A stretch of DNA of 64,000 nucleotides from Paracoccus sp. S1E-3 (GTDB lineage Bacteria > Pseudomonadota > Alphaproteobacteria > Rhodobacterales > Rhodobacteraceae), in the NCBI RefSeq assembly GCF_013868135.1, contig NZ_JACEMU010000004.1, forward strand, positions 1,116,001 through 1,180,000, given 5' to 3'. Both the position numbers and the translations under genes were made by a program. The stretch's first letter is position 1. The number at the start of each line of letters is the position of its first letter. Of the stretch, positions 1 to 8,302 are shown piece after piece. A model generated the notes under the pieces. It searched no databases. It was not told the origin of the DNA and saw nothing but the letters and a program-made list of their open reading frames with translations.

Positions 1-597
1 ATGATGCGTGGTGATGGTGCCACCCATATTCGATGCGTTTTCAGTAACATAACTTACCCCGTCCGCGGTGGTGATATGTTCCATCACCACCCGCAGGCCG
101 GGCGTCGCCCGGCGCACCGGGTCGAGCACGCGGTCGATGAACACGGCCTCGCGGTCGAAGATGTCGACGGCCGGATCGGTGACCTCGCCATGAACGCACA
201 GCGGGATGCCCGCTTCGGCCATCCCCTCCAGCACCGGGCGGACGCGGTCGAAATCGGTCACGCCGCTGGCGGAATTGGTGGTGGCCCCCGCCGGATACAG
301 CTTCACGGCGGCGATCACGCCATCGCGATGCGCGGCCACGACATCGGCTGGATCCGTGGTCTCGGTCAGATACAGCGTCATCAGCGGGCGCAGCGCCGCG
401 CCTTCCGGCAGCGCCGCCAGGATCCGGTCCCGGTAAGCGCGGGCCTGATCGCCGGTTACCACCGGCGGGACCAGATTGGGCATAATGATGGCTCGGCCAA
501 AATCGGCCGAATGCGGCGCGACGGCCGCCAGCATCGCGCCATCGCGCAGATGAAGGTGCCAGTCGTCGGGGCGGCGAAGCGTCAGCGATGTGTTCAT
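1..597 (-). CDS. pyrC: Dihydroorotase, 3'-truncated by the window edge
   Basis: Cyclises N-carbamoyl-L-aspartate to L-dihydroorotate in pyrimidine synthesis, in the cytosol. Only the first 199 codons are present; the family is about 345 residues, so the C-terminal part lies beyond the left edge. ATG at 597. Seen: the start-proximal zinc motif H14-x-H16 (WHLHLRDG), K99 in VKLYPAG (the lysine carboxylated to bridge two metals), H136 and H174. These place it with the short E. coli PyrC-like dihydroorotases rather than the longer allantoinase-like ones. It diverges from the small gene at 721. The missing third of the protein prevents checking the last metal-binding aspartate. Confidence 0.95.
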   Translation of the reverse strand, partial: MNTSLTLRRPDDWHLHLRDGAMLAAVAPHSADFGRAIIMPNLVPPVVTGDQARAYRDRILAALPEGAALRPLMTLYLTETTDPADVVAAHRDGVIAAVKLYPAGATTNSASGVTDFDRVRPVLEGMAEAGIPLCVHGEVTDPAVDIFDREAVFIDRVLDPVRRATPGLRVVMEHITTADGVSYVTENASNMGGTITTHH

Positions 598-663
598 GGC
601 GATGGGATTATACCGGGCAGCGGTCCGAGAAAAGACGAGAAGCAAGGTAGCAATATGGATGAC

Positions 664-692
664 TTGTCATTTTCTTCATGCAGGTGCAGCAT
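664..692 (+). promoter_or_regulatory. Weak sigma70-like promoter for the gene at 721
   Basis: TTGTCA (664-669) matches five of six bases of the -35 consensus. After a 17-base spacer comes CAGCAT (687-692), a poor -10. Position and spacing suit the 107-codon gene, but this is pattern matching only. Confidence 0.25.
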
Positions 693-720
693 ACTCCCCC
701 AAATGCAAGGTGAAACGCAC

Positions 721-1044
721 ATGAGTTTTCTTCCCACCGGCATGGCCGAGGCGACCCGCCTCTGGTTCCAGGTCGCGCAAATCGCGATGGAATCGCAGAT
801 GGTGATCGGGATGCGGATGGCCGGGATGATGGGCTTCCTGCCCCAACAAAAGAACGAATCGCACCGGATGGTGCAGGAAAAGATGGACGCCGCGCAGGAA
901 GCCGGCGCCGCCATGATGCGCGCCATGACGCGCGGCGCGCGGGCCGATCAGGTGATGGCAGCTGCCCTGCGTCCTTACCGGCGGCGCACCAAGGCCAATG
1001 CGCGGCGGCTGACCAGAGCCTCGACCGGGCTTTCGCGCAAGTAA
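721..1044 (+). CDS. Small Met-rich phasin-like protein of unknown function
   Basis: A 107-residue protein with no catalytic motif. ATG at 721 has an AAGGTGA ribosome site 6 bases upstream. Residues 1-45 form a Met- and Trp-containing amphipathic stretch (WFQVAQIAMES, GMRMAGMMGF), 46-75 look helical and charged, and the C-terminus is strongly basic (RPYRRRTKANARRLTR). The VIGMRMAGM pattern recalls small Rhodobacterales proteins, often loosely annotated as antifreeze or ABC-transporter related, that resemble phasins. That comparison is from memory. A phasin or nucleic-acid-binding role would be inference. It is a single-gene unit ending in the terminator at 1085. Confidence 0.72.
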   Translation: MSFLPTGMAEATRLWFQVAQIAMESQMVIGMRMAGMMGFLPQQKNESHRMVQEKMDAAQEAGAAMMRAMTRGARADQVMAAALRPYRRRTKANARRLTRASTGLSRK

Positions 1045-1084
1045 ACAGGCGGCCCGGGGCTTTGGTCTCTGCTGGCGGACAAGA

Positions 1085-1114
1085 AAAAACGGCCCCCGAA
1101 AGGAGGCCGTTTTT
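1085..1114. terminator. Bidirectional intrinsic terminator
   Basis: A ten-base stem, AAAAACGGCC (1085-1094) with GGCCGTTTTT (1105-1114). It has T-runs at both ends and sits between two convergent genes, so it can serve the small gene at 721 and gap. Confidence 0.9.
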
Positions 1115-1137
1115 CATTTCGCCCCGCGGCGCGCCGG

Positions 1138-2139
1138 TCAGATCAGCGCGCCCATGGCAACGGCGGTATCGCTCATCCGGTTCGAGAAGCCCCATTCGTT
1201 GTCATACCAGGTCAGGATGCGGACCATGTTGCCGTCCAGCACCTTGGTCTGATCCAGCGCCAGAATCGAGCTGCGCGGGTCGTGGTTGAAGTCGATCGAG
1301 ACGTTGGGCTGGTCGGTATAGCCCAGAATGCCCTTCAGCGGACCATCGGCGGCGGCCTTGATGGCGTTGTTGACCTCCTCCACGGTGGTGGGGCGGCTGG
1401 CTTCGAAGGTCAGGTCGACGACCGAGACGTTCGGCGTCGGCACCCGGATCGACACACCGTCCAACTTGCCGTTCAGTTCCGGCAGAACCAGCCCCACGGC
1501 CTTGGCGGCACCAGTCGAGGTCGGGATCATCGACATCGCCGCGGCGCGGGCGCGATACAGGTCCTTGTGCATCGTGTCCAGCGTCGGCTGGTCGCCGGTA
1601 TAGCTGTGGATGGTGGTCATGAAGCCCTTCTCGATGCCGATGGCGTCATTCAGAACCTTGGCGACCGGCGACAGGCAGTTGGTGGTGCAGCTGGCGTTCG
1701 AGACGATCAGGTCGTCCTTGGTCAGCGTCTTGTCGTTCACCCCGTAGACGATGGTTTTCGACGCGCCTTTCGACGGGGCCGAGACCAGCACCCGCTTGGA
1801 GCCGTTTTCCAGATGCACCTTGGCCTTGTCGGCATCGGTGAAGATCCCCGTGCATTCCATCACCACGTCGACATCACCCCAGGGCAGGTCGGCCGGGTTG
1901 CGGATGGCGGTCACCCGGATCGGGCCGCGGCCCACGTCGATCGTGTCGCCCTCGACGGTCACCGTGCCCGGAAACTTGCCATGCACGCTGTCGAAACGGA
2001 TCAGGTGGGCATTGGTTTCCACCGGCCCCAGATCGTTGATCGCGACGACCTCGATATCCTTGCGGCCCGATTCCACGATGGCGCGCAGAACGTTGCGCCC
2101 GATCCGACCGAATCCGTTGATTGCCACCTTCACAGCCAT
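1138..2139 (-). CDS. gap: Glyceraldehyde-3-phosphate dehydrogenase, type I
   Basis: Interconverts glyceraldehyde-3-phosphate and 1,3-bisphosphoglycerate in glycolysis and gluconeogenesis. The protein has 333 residues, the normal length. Start at 2139 is set by a GGAGG site 5 bases upstream; the frame stays open further upstream but has no better site. Seen: Rossmann motif GFGRIGR (9-15), catalytic C151 in [10 protein letters not shown], partner H178 in [11 protein letters not shown] small membrane-protein gene ends 77 bases upstream on the same strand. Cofactor choice (NAD versus NADP) is not settled here, although the D36/L37 region (INDLGP) favours NAD. Confidence 0.97.
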   Translation of the reverse strand: MAVKVAINGFGRIGRNVLRAIVESGRKDIEVVAINDLGPVETNAHLIRFDSVHGKFPGTVTVEGDTIDVGRGPIRVTAIRNPADLPWGDVDVVMECTGIFTDADKAKVHLENGSKRVLVSAPSKGASKTIVYGVNDKTLTKDDLIVSNASCTTNCLSPVAKVLNDAIGIEKGFMTTIHSYTGDQPTLDTMHKDLYRARAAAMSMIPTSTGAAKAVGLVLPELNGKLDGVSIRVPTPNVSVVDLTFEASRPTTVEEVNNAIKAAADGPLKGILGYTDQPNVSIDFNHDPRSSILALDQTKVLDGNMVRILTWYDNEWGFSNRMSDTAVAMGALI

Positions 2140-2216
2140 GATGAACCTCCGAAGACTGATTTCGCACTGCTTATGAGACTTTTTGCCGGGCTTTGAAACC
2201 CCCGCACCCGGCCGAT

Positions 2217-2360
2217 CTAGCGCCAGAAGCTCAGATATTCCACGAAGGCCACGAATTGCTTGCCGATGAAGACCGGCAGGCCCCAGTGGAACCACAGGGC
2301 GTCGGCTGCAAAGATCATCACGATCAGCACGAAAATGGTGAGTACATTGCCCGTCGTCAC
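2217..2360 (-). CDS. 47-residue single-pass membrane protein upstream of gap
   Basis: A short gene with GTG start at 2360, preceded by GGAAGG at a 5-base gap, stop TAG at 2217-2219. Residues 6-20 are a strongly hydrophobic helix ([14 protein letters not shown]), followed by an aromatic segment ([10 protein letters not shown]) and a C-terminal aromatic tail ending YLSFWR. From memory, many Rhodobacteraceae keep a small membrane protein of this kind directly upstream of gap, sometimes misannotated as GAPDH because of position. Function unknown. The 77-base gap to gap suggests co-transcription. Confidence 0.72.
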   Translation of the reverse strand: MTTGNVLTIFVLIVMIFAADALWFHWGLPVFIGKQFVAFVEYLSFWR

Positions 2361-2644
2361 GGCAGCCTTCCCGTCAGAACAATACCGACATAGCCGCGCT
2401 GTCTCCGCCCTGCAAGAATTCCGGCAAGAGTTCCTTAACCGATCCCCGGCGACCCGGAATCGGCGAGATTTCGCCCAGACAGGCAGGTTTACGCCGGTTC
2501 CGCAACGCCGGCGTGTAAATCAGTTGAAACCGCAGGCTGTGTCTTGTTTACCACGCGTAGAATTTTTCGCCCAATGCTCGGGCATGACACCAGCCGCCCC
2601 CAGAACGGGCGGGAAAATCAATGAATTAGCCGGGGATAGCTGCC
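2361..2644. other. Intergenic region with an inverted repeat
   Basis: No gene seen. It separates the gap unit from the peptidase gene, so it should hold two divergent promoters, but I find no convincing -35/-10 pair. ACGCCGG (2491-2497) and CCGGCGT (2508-2514) form a seven-base inverted repeat flanked by TTT and GTAAA, possibly an operator. Confidence 0.4.
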
Positions 2645-3895
2645 TTGCCCAACCGCTCGAACTCTGCGCTTGAACGAATCTTGCCCGAACAACGCCTGCT
2701 CCTGAAAACCCAGTCCTCGACCCGCGTCATTCATCTGCGTCCGATGACGCAACTGGGCCTGATGGGGGGCACTGCCATTCTGGTTGGCTGGGCGATCCTG
2801 TCCGGGGCGCTGCTGGCCTATGACCGCATCGGGGGCGGCAAGCAAAGCCAGACCGAGCAGGCGCAGACCACCTATGAAGCGCGGCTGGAAGCCCTGGCCG
2901 ACGAGCGCGACGCTCGCGCCGCCGAGGCACAGGAGGCGCAGCTGCGCTTCGCGGTCGCCCTGGACCAGGTGGCGAAATATCAGGCGGATCTGCTGACCGC
3001 ACAGCAGGAAAAGAACGAGCTCGAAGCCGGTCTGGACGCGATGCAGCAGAAGCTGGGCACCGCCATGGCCGCCCTGCCCGAAGCCGGCGCGGCCGGTGTG
3101 CAGGAAAAGGAACTGGCGCTGACGGCCCTGAACGACCAGCTGCGCGCCACCGCCGAAGCCCGTGACTCGGCTGCAAAGGAGGCCCGCCTGGCCCAGGCCG
3201 AAGCCGCCGCCGCCAAGGCCGAGCAGCAGCAGCTGATCGCCCGCAATGACGAGTTGTTCACCCAGATCGAGGACGCCGTGACCGCCTCGGTCGTCCCCTT
3301 CGAGGACATGTTCGACAAGCTGGGCCTCGACACCGACAAATTGCTGGCCTCAATCGACGAAGGCTATGCCGGTCAGGGCGGACCGCTGACCCCCGCCGCC
3401 GTTTCGACCAGCGGCAATGCCGCGATTTCCGAAACCGAGGCCCGCGCCGGCGAAATCATCGTCAGCCTGGACCAGGTGAACCGCTACCGCATCGCCAGCG
3501 ACAAGCTGCCGCTGGCGATGCCGCTGAAATCGGCCTTCCGCTATACCTCGGGCTTCGGCGCCCGCTGGGGCCGCGCCCATCAGGGCGTCGACCTGGCCGG
3601 CCCGATCGGCACACCGGTGCTTGCCCCCGGCGACGGCGTCGTGACCTTTGCCGGCCGCCAGAGCGGTTACGGCAACCTCATCAAGATCGAGCACGCGCTC
3701 GGCACCGAGACGCGTTACGCACATTTGTCCAAGATCCGCGTAAAGGTGGGTCAGAAGGTGTCGCGCGGCAGCCTGATCGGTGATATGGGCAATACCGGAC
3801 GGTCGACCGGCCCGCATCTTCACTATGAGGTCCGGGTCAACGGCAAGGCCGTAAACCCCATGAGCTTTATCAAGGCGGCACAGAATGTTTTCTAA
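2645..3895 (+). CDS. Membrane-anchored M23 (LytM-type) peptidoglycan endopeptidase
   Basis: A zinc endopeptidase expected to cut peptide cross-links in the periplasm. The start is TTG at 2645 (416 residues), chosen by frame and family length; the ribosome site is weak. Domains: cytoplasmic tail 1-35, one transmembrane helix about 36-58, Ala/Glu/Gln-rich coiled coil about 70-212, linker, then the M23 domain 295-410. Zinc and catalytic residues are all present: H312 and D316 (HQGVD), H360 (YAHLS), H391-x-H393 (HLHYE). It overlaps the bactofilin gene by 11 bases. M23 peptidase plus bactofilin is a known pair (LmdC-BacA) in which the cytoskeletal polymer localises the hydrolase. Confidence 0.93.
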   Translation: MPNRSNSALERILPEQRLLLKTQSSTRVIHLRPMTQLGLMGGTAILVGWAILSGALLAYDRIGGGKQSQTEQAQTTYEARLEALADERDARAAEAQEAQLRFAVALDQVAKYQADLLTAQQEKNELEAGLDAMQQKLGTAMAALPEAGAAGVQEKELALTALNDQLRATAEARDSAAKEARLAQAEAAAAKAEQQQLIARNDELFTQIEDAVTASVVPFEDMFDKLGLDTDKLLASIDEGYAGQGGPLTPAAVSTSGNAAISETEARAGEIIVSLDQVNRYRIASDKLPLAMPLKSAFRYTSGFGARWGRAHQGVDLAGPIGTPVLAPGDGVVTFAGRQSGYGNLIKIEHALGTETRYAHLSKIRVKVGQKVSRGSLIGDMGNTGRSTGPHLHYEVRVNGKAVNPMSFIKAAQNVF

Positions 3896-4394
3896 ATCTC
3901 GTGTGAGCGAAACTCCGGCGCAACCCAAACCCGCAACCCCCGAATCGGACCCGGCCCGCGCCGAAATCCCGGCGGTTGACGCCACCGCGGCCCCGGTGGC
4001 CGCGCCCCGTCAGCGCACCGCACCGTCGGTGCTGTCGGCAGACCTGACCATCAAGGGCGACCTGCAAACGGCGGGTGACGTGCAGATCGAGGGCAATATC
4101 GACGGCGATATCCGCGCCCGTCAGCTGACCATCGGCGAAACCGCCACCGTGCGCGGCGAAGTGCTGGCCGATGAGGTTATCGTCAACGGCCGCGTCGTCG
4201 GTCGCCTGCGCGGCCTGAAGGTGCGCCTGTCGTCGACCGCGCGTGTCGAAGGCGACATCATCCACAAGACCATCGCCATCGAATCGGGCGCCCATTTCGA
4301 GGGCTCGGTCCAGCGTCAGGACGATCCGTTGTCGCAGGGCGGCACCAAGAAGCTGGCCCCGCCGGCGACCGATTTCAGCAAAGCCGGCGAATAA
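3885..4394 (+). CDS. Bactofilin family polymer-forming cytoskeletal protein
   Basis: A 169-residue bactofilin. A Pro/Ala-rich N-terminal tail (1-45) likely contacts the membrane or partners. The beta-helical DUF583 core (about 45-145) shows the repeating hydrophobic/Gly pattern (IKGDLQTAGDVQIEGNIDGDI) and the conserved GRVVGRLRG turn. Bactofilins assemble into nucleotide-independent filaments on the inner face of the membrane. ATG at 3885 lies inside the end of the M23 gene, so the two are translationally coupled, which fits a localiser/hydrolase pair shaping the cell wall. The unit ends at the terminator at 4419. Confidence 0.95.
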   Translation: MFSKSRVSETPAQPKPATPESDPARAEIPAVDATAAPVAAPRQRTAPSVLSADLTIKGDLQTAGDVQIEGNIDGDIRARQLTIGETATVRGEVLADEVIVNGRVVGRLRGLKVRLSSTARVEGDIIHKTIAIESGAHFEGSVQRQDDPLSQGGTKKLAPPATDFSKAGE

Positions 4395-4418
4395 AGCCTG
4401 TCTGCTGCATGATGAATC

Positions 4419-4441
4419 GGGGGCCATATGGCCCCCTTTTT
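4419..4441 (+). terminator. Intrinsic terminator after the bactofilin gene
   Basis: A seven-base GC stem, GGGGGCC (4419-4425) with GGCCCCC (4430-4436), an ATAT loop and five T residues. It ends the peptidase-bactofilin unit. Confidence 0.9.
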
Positions 4442-4689
4442 CATGCGCGGATCCGGCTGGGGTCTCAACTGGCGACAGATGCGCCAACCGGCGCGGCCCA
4501 CGCCGGCAACGCGATGAAATGCCCTCGGCAGGAAGGCCGCCCGATCGCGCGGCTTCGCCAGCCCGCACCCGCGGGGTATTCATCACCGCCCGGACCGGAG
4601 CTGCGGTCGATCAGGAGGGTATTCTCGGTCTTTTGGGCCGGTCAGGACAGCGTGATACCGGACAACAACGCCCTTACTCGGCGTTGTTG
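4442..4689. other. Non-coding stretch between convergent genes
   Basis: I see no credible gene on either strand; the short open frames lack ribosome sites and family resemblance. The only structure is the hairpin at 4662-4690. Confidence 0.5.
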
Positions 4690-4690
4690 T
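4662..4690 (-). terminator. Stem-loop at the coaD stop codon
   Basis: ACAACAACGC (4662-4671) pairs perfectly with GCGTTGTTGT (4681-4690), which touches the coaD stop. No T-run follows on the minus strand, so it may be a weak terminator or an mRNA 3'-end stabiliser. Confidence 0.5.
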
Positions 4691-5196
4691 CAGGCGCCGT
4701 TCAGCGGGCCATAGCGGTCGCGCAAGGCCTCGTTCACCGGAGGCGTCACGAATTTCGACACGTCACCGCCCAGCCGCGCAATTTCCTTCACCAGCTTGGA
4801 GGCGATGGCCTGCCGGCGCGCATCGGCCATCAGAAAGACGGTCTCGATGCTGTTATCCAGCGCGCGATTCATGCCGACCATCTGGAATTCATATTCGAAA
4901 TCCGCGACCGCCCGCAGCCCCCGGATGATCACCGAGGCGCCGACATCGCGGGCACAGTCGATCAGCAGGTTCTCGAACGGATAAACGACGATCTCGCCGC
5001 CGGTGCGCGCGACGACAGCCGCGCATTCGCGCTCGACCATGGCGACACGCTCCTCCAGGCTGAACAGCGGGCCCTTGTCGCGGTTGATGGCCACGCCGAT
5101 GACCAGCCGGTCAACCAGCGCCATGGCCCGCTGGATAATGTCCAGATGGCCCAGTGTGATCGGATCGAATGTTCCGGGATAAAGCCCTGTGCGCAT
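4690..5196 (-). CDS. coaD: Phosphopantetheine adenylyltransferase
   Basis: Transfers AMP from ATP to 4'-phosphopantetheine, giving dephospho-CoA, the penultimate step of CoA synthesis. The 168-residue length is normal. ATG at 5196 has AAAGGA 7 bases upstream. Seen: the nucleotidyltransferase start GTFDPITLGH with the TLGH form of the HxGH motif (14-17), RGLRAVADFEYE (pantetheine pocket) and SSK-like ATP-binding residues near IASKLVKEIA. The CBS-domain gene lies 81 bases upstream on the same strand and may share the transcript. Confidence 0.97.
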   Translation of the reverse strand: MRTGLYPGTFDPITLGHLDIIQRAMALVDRLVIGVAINRDKGPLFSLEERVAMVERECAAVVARTGGEIVVYPFENLLIDCARDVGASVIIRGLRAVADFEYEFQMVGMNRALDNSIETVFLMADARRQAIASKLVKEIARLGGDVSKFVTPPVNEALRDRYGPLNGA

Positions 5197-5277
5197 TGGG
5201 CATTCCTTTCAATGGTTGCGCGCAACCCACCCGATGCGCGCAACGAAATCAAGTGGCATCTGGGACGCCGCCGGACC

Positions 5278-5721
5278 TCAGGTCCCCATGATCATGCCGG
5301 TCAGGGCCTCGCGCTCGGCGTTGAGTTCCTTCAGCCGCGCCGAAACCGCATCCCCGATCGAGACCAGTCCGATCATGTTGCCATCGGCGTCAATCACCGG
5401 CAAATGGCGGAACCGGCCCGCCGTCATGCGTTCCAGCACCGAATTCGCCTCGTCCCCTGTCACGCAGGTCGAGACCTTGCGCGTCATCAGATCGCTGACC
5501 GGCATATCAAGAATGCCGGGTCCCTGCTTGCCCAACTCGCGCACGATGTCACGCTCGGACAGGATTCCCACCGGCTTCTTGCCATCGTCGCTGACCACCA
5601 GCGCACCGATCCGCTTTTCCGCCAGCAGTTTGGCCCCTTCGCCGACCGTCGCGGTCGAGGCGATGGTCACGATCGCGACCGCACCGGCGTCCTTCTGGGA
5701 AAGTATCTGCATCACCAGCAT
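5278..5721 (-). CDS. Tandem CBS-domain protein
   Basis: A 147-residue protein of two CBS domains (about 12-65 and 78-135), a fold that binds AMP, ATP or S-adenosylmethionine and usually regulates a partner. No catalytic domain is attached. Seen: GALVVSDDGKKPVGILSERDIVREL in the first and FRHLPVIDADGNMIGLVSIGD in the second repeat (quoted in parts: LSERDIV, GLVSIGDAV). GGAGGG four bases before ATG 5721 sets the start; the second ATG at 5712 is too far from it. It sits upstream of coaD, so an energy- or CoA-sensing role is possible but only inferred. Confidence 0.88.
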   Translation of the reverse strand: MLVMQILSQKDAGAVAIVTIASTATVGEGAKLLAEKRIGALVVSDDGKKPVGILSERDIVRELGKQGPGILDMPVSDLMTRKVSTCVTGDEANSVLERMTAGRFRHLPVIDADGNMIGLVSIGDAVSARLKELNAEREALTGMIMGT

Positions 5722-5771
5722 GTTGCCCTCCGTGGTTGCGCAGCTTCAGTCTGTCCCAACCACGCCAAACG

Positions 5772-6689
5772 TCAAGCCCCGCCGACGGCCAGCGCCGCCG
5801 ATTCCAGCCGGGCGACCTCGGCGCGCAGGCGTTGCGCCAATTCATCGGCCAGCCTGTTCAATCTTTCCGAACGGCGATCATCGGCATGGCGGATCATCCA
5901 GAAGCTGCGCGTCAGGCCGAATTCCCCGGCCAGCACCCTCCGCACCCCCGGCGCACCGGGAATCGCGAAATCATGCACGATGCCGACCCCTGCCCCACCC
6001 CGGATCGCCTGCATCTGGACCGAGACCGAATTCGAGGTCAGCCGCGCCGCATCGGCCCCGCTGCGGGTCAGAAGCGGCGCCAGATAGTCCAGCTCGGTGT
6101 CAAAGATCATGTCGGGGATATAGCCGATCAGCCGGTGCGCGCGCAGATCGCTCAGGCTGTCCAGCGGCGGTTGGGCCGCCAGATAATCGCGATGGGCGGC
6201 CAGATGCAGATGGTAATCGCACAGGCGCTGCACCACCAGCCTGCCGCTTTCGGGCCGGCTGACGGCAATGGCGACATCGGCCTCGCGTTTGGAAAGATTG
6301 AAGACACGGGGCAGCGCGACGATCTGGATCTCCAGCCCCGGATGGGCATCGCACAGCCCTGCCGCCACCTGCGGAAGCAGGTAATTGGCGCAGCCATCCG
6401 GCGCACCGATGCGCAACTGCCCGCTCAGGTCGCCGGGCTGGCCGAGCGCGTCGGCCGCCCCGGTCAGCGCCCGCTCCGCCGCTTCGGCATGGGGAATCAG
6501 GCGCGCGCCTTCGGGCGTCGGCACATAGCCCTGCGGCGATTTCACGAACAGCGCCCGGCCAAGCGCCTGTTCCAGCCGCGCCACCCGCCGCCCGACGGTG
6601 GACGGGTCCATCCCCAGCCTGCGCCCGGCGCGCGACAGGCTGTCATCACGTGCCACCGCCAGAAACACCCGCAGGTCGTCCCAATCCAT
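5772..6689 (-). CDS. LysR-family regulator, likely controlling valine degradation
   Basis: A 305-residue LysR-type transcription factor. The N-terminal winged helix-turn-helix is at about 3-60 (DLRVFLAVARDDSLSRAGRR), the effector-binding domain at about 90-295. The start at 6689 is fixed by AAGGAG five bases upstream; the frame runs further upstream but without a ribosome site. It is divergent from mmsA with 103 bases between the starts, the usual layout for a LysR protein controlling its neighbour. The inducer may be a valine-pathway intermediate such as 3-hydroxyisobutyrate or methylmalonate semialdehyde; this is inference. Confidence 0.92.
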   Translation of the reverse strand: MDWDDLRVFLAVARDDSLSRAGRRLGMDPSTVGRRVARLEQALGRALFVKSPQGYVPTPEGARLIPHAEAAERALTGAADALGQPGDLSGQLRIGAPDGCANYLLPQVAAGLCDAHPGLEIQIVALPRVFNLSKREADVAIAVSRPESGRLVVQRLCDYHLHLAAHRDYLAAQPPLDSLSDLRAHRLIGYIPDMIFDTELDYLAPLLTRSGADAARLTSNSVSVQMQAIRGGAGVGIVHDFAIPGAPGVRRVLAGEFGLTRSFWMIRHADDRRSERLNRLADELAQRLRAEVARLESAALAVGGA

Positions 6690-6745
6690 CACCACTCCTT
6701 GCGTTTCCGCAAAACCTTTTTGCCGAACTCTGGCTTCCAATTGGC

Positions 6746-6773
6746 ATTTTCGCAAGATAGCCTACTGCAAAAT
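6746..6773. promoter_or_regulatory. Candidate LysR-binding dyad
   Basis: ATTTTCGCA (6746-6754) and TGCAAAAT (6766-6773) form an imperfect dyad around 11 central bases. It lies midway between the divergent lysR and mmsA starts, where LysR proteins usually bind. Confidence 0.4.
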
Positions 6774-6792
6774 TCAACCTTGGGAGAGGATA

Positions 6793-8292
6793 ATGCGCGA
6801 AATCGGCCACTGGATCGACGGCAAGGAAGTTGCGGGCACTTCGGGCCGCTTTGCCGATGTCTACAACCCCGCCACGGGCGAAGTGCAGGCCCGCGTGGCG
6901 CTTGCCACGCCCGCCGAACTGGACGCCGCCGTCGAAAGCGCGGCCAAGGCGCAGATCGGCTGGGCCGCCACCAACCCGCAGCGCCGCGCGCGGGTGATGA
7001 TGAAATTCGGCGAACTGATCAATGCGAATATGGACATGCTGGCCGAGCTGGTCAGCGTCGAACATGGCAAGACCCTTCCCGATGCGCGCGGCGACGTGCA
7101 GCGCGGGTTGGAGGTGATCGAGGTCTGCATGGGTGCGCCCGCCATGCTGAAGGGCGAATATACCGGTGACGCCGGCCCCGGCATCGACCTCTATGCCATG
7201 CGCCAGCCGCTCGGTGTGGTGGCGGGCATCGCGCCCTTCAACTTCCCGGCGATGATTCCGCTGTGGAAGATGGGCCCGGCGCTGGCGGCAGGCAATGCGA
7301 TGATCCTCAAGCCGTCCGAGAGGGTGCCCTCGGCCTCGATCGCGCTGGCGAAGCTGGCGCAGGAGGCCGGGCTGCCCGATGGCGTGCTGCAGGTCGTCAA
7401 CGGCGACAAGGAAACCGTCGACGGCATTCTGGATCACCCGGTCATTCAGGCGGTGGGCTTTGTCGGCTCGACCCCGATTGCGCAATACATCTATGCCCGC
7501 GCGGCGGCGAACGGCAAGCGCGCGCAGTGCTTCGGCGGCGCCAAGAACCACATGATCATCATGCCCGACGCCGATCTGGACAAGGCGGCGGATGCGCTGA
7601 TCGGCGCTGGCTTCGGGGCTGCGGGCGAACGCTGCATGGCGATCTCGGTCGCGGTGCCGGTGGGCGAGAAGACCGCCGACGCGCTGATCGAACGGCTGGT
7701 CCCGCGCATCGAGAAGCTGAAGGTCGGCCCCTATACTGCCGGCGATGACGTGGATTATGGCCCGGTCATCACCAAGGCCGCGCAGGACCGGATCAACCGG
7801 CTGATCGCCTCGGGCGTGGATCAGGGCGCCGATCTGGTCGTCGACGGCCGCGACCTGAAAATCCAGGGCTACGAAGACGGTTTCTTCTGCGGGCCCTCGC
7901 TGTTCGACCGGGTGACCCCGGACATGGAAATCTACCGCGAGGAGATCTTCGGGCCGGTCCTGTCCACGGTCCGCGCCGACAGCTACGAGGACGCGCTGCA
8001 GCTGATCATCGACAATGATTACGGCAACGGCACCTCGATCTTCACCGCCGATGGCGACACCGCGCGCGATTTCGCAAACCGGGTGAATGTCGGCATGGTC
8101 GGCATCAACTTCCCCATCCCGGTCCCGCTCAGCTATTACAGCTTCGGCGGCTGGAAGAAGTCGGCCTTCGGCGACCTGAACCAATACGGCCCCGACGCCT
8201 TCCGCTTCTATACCAAGACCAAGACCGTGACGGCGCGCTGGTTCTCGGGCATCAAGGATGGGGCCAGCCTGAACTTCAAGGCTCTGGACTAG
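6793..8292 (+). CDS. mmsA: Methylmalonate-semialdehyde dehydrogenase (CoA-acylating)
   Basis: Oxidises methylmalonate semialdehyde with NAD and CoA to propionyl-CoA and CO2, the last step of valine degradation, and also acts on malonate semialdehyde. The 499-residue length is typical. ATG at 6793 follows GGAGAGGA. Seen: the aldehyde-dehydrogenase fold with substrate/cofactor motif APFNFPAMIP (147-156) and catalytic C281 in GERCMAIS. The usual general-base glutamate motif is replaced by GGAKNH (248-253), as expected in CoA-acylating members. A hairpin follows before the acyl-CoA dehydrogenase gene. Confidence 0.96.
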   Translation: MREIGHWIDGKEVAGTSGRFADVYNPATGEVQARVALATPAELDAAVESAAKAQIGWAATNPQRRARVMMKFGELINANMDMLAELVSVEHGKTLPDARGDVQRGLEVIEVCMGAPAMLKGEYTGDAGPGIDLYAMRQPLGVVAGIAPFNFPAMIPLWKMGPALAAGNAMILKPSERVPSASIALAKLAQEAGLPDGVLQVVNGDKETVDGILDHPVIQAVGFVGSTPIAQYIYARAAANGKRAQCFGGAKNHMIIMPDADLDKAADALIGAGFGAAGERCMAISVAVPVGEKTADALIERLVPRIEKLKVGPYTAGDDVDYGPVITKAAQDRINRLIASGVDQGADLVVDGRDLKIQGYEDGFFCGPSLFDRVTPDMEIYREEIFGPVLSTVRADSYEDALQLIIDNDYGNGTSIFTADGDTARDFANRVNVGMVGINFPIPVPLSYYSFGGWKKSAFGDLNQYGPDAFRFYTKTKTVTARWFSGIKDGASLNFKALD

Positions 8293-8302
8293 GACCGTTG
8301 CA

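Noticed and set aside
4243..6087. 614-codon plus-strand frame across the bactofilin end, coaD and the CBS gene
   Set aside because: Antisense to coaD and the CBS-domain gene and crosses a clear terminator at 4419; no motif.
6699..6712. TTGCG-TTTC-CGCAA dyad as a LysR operator
   Set aside because: It overlaps the LysR gene's own ribosome site, which makes an operator less likely than the dyad at 6746.
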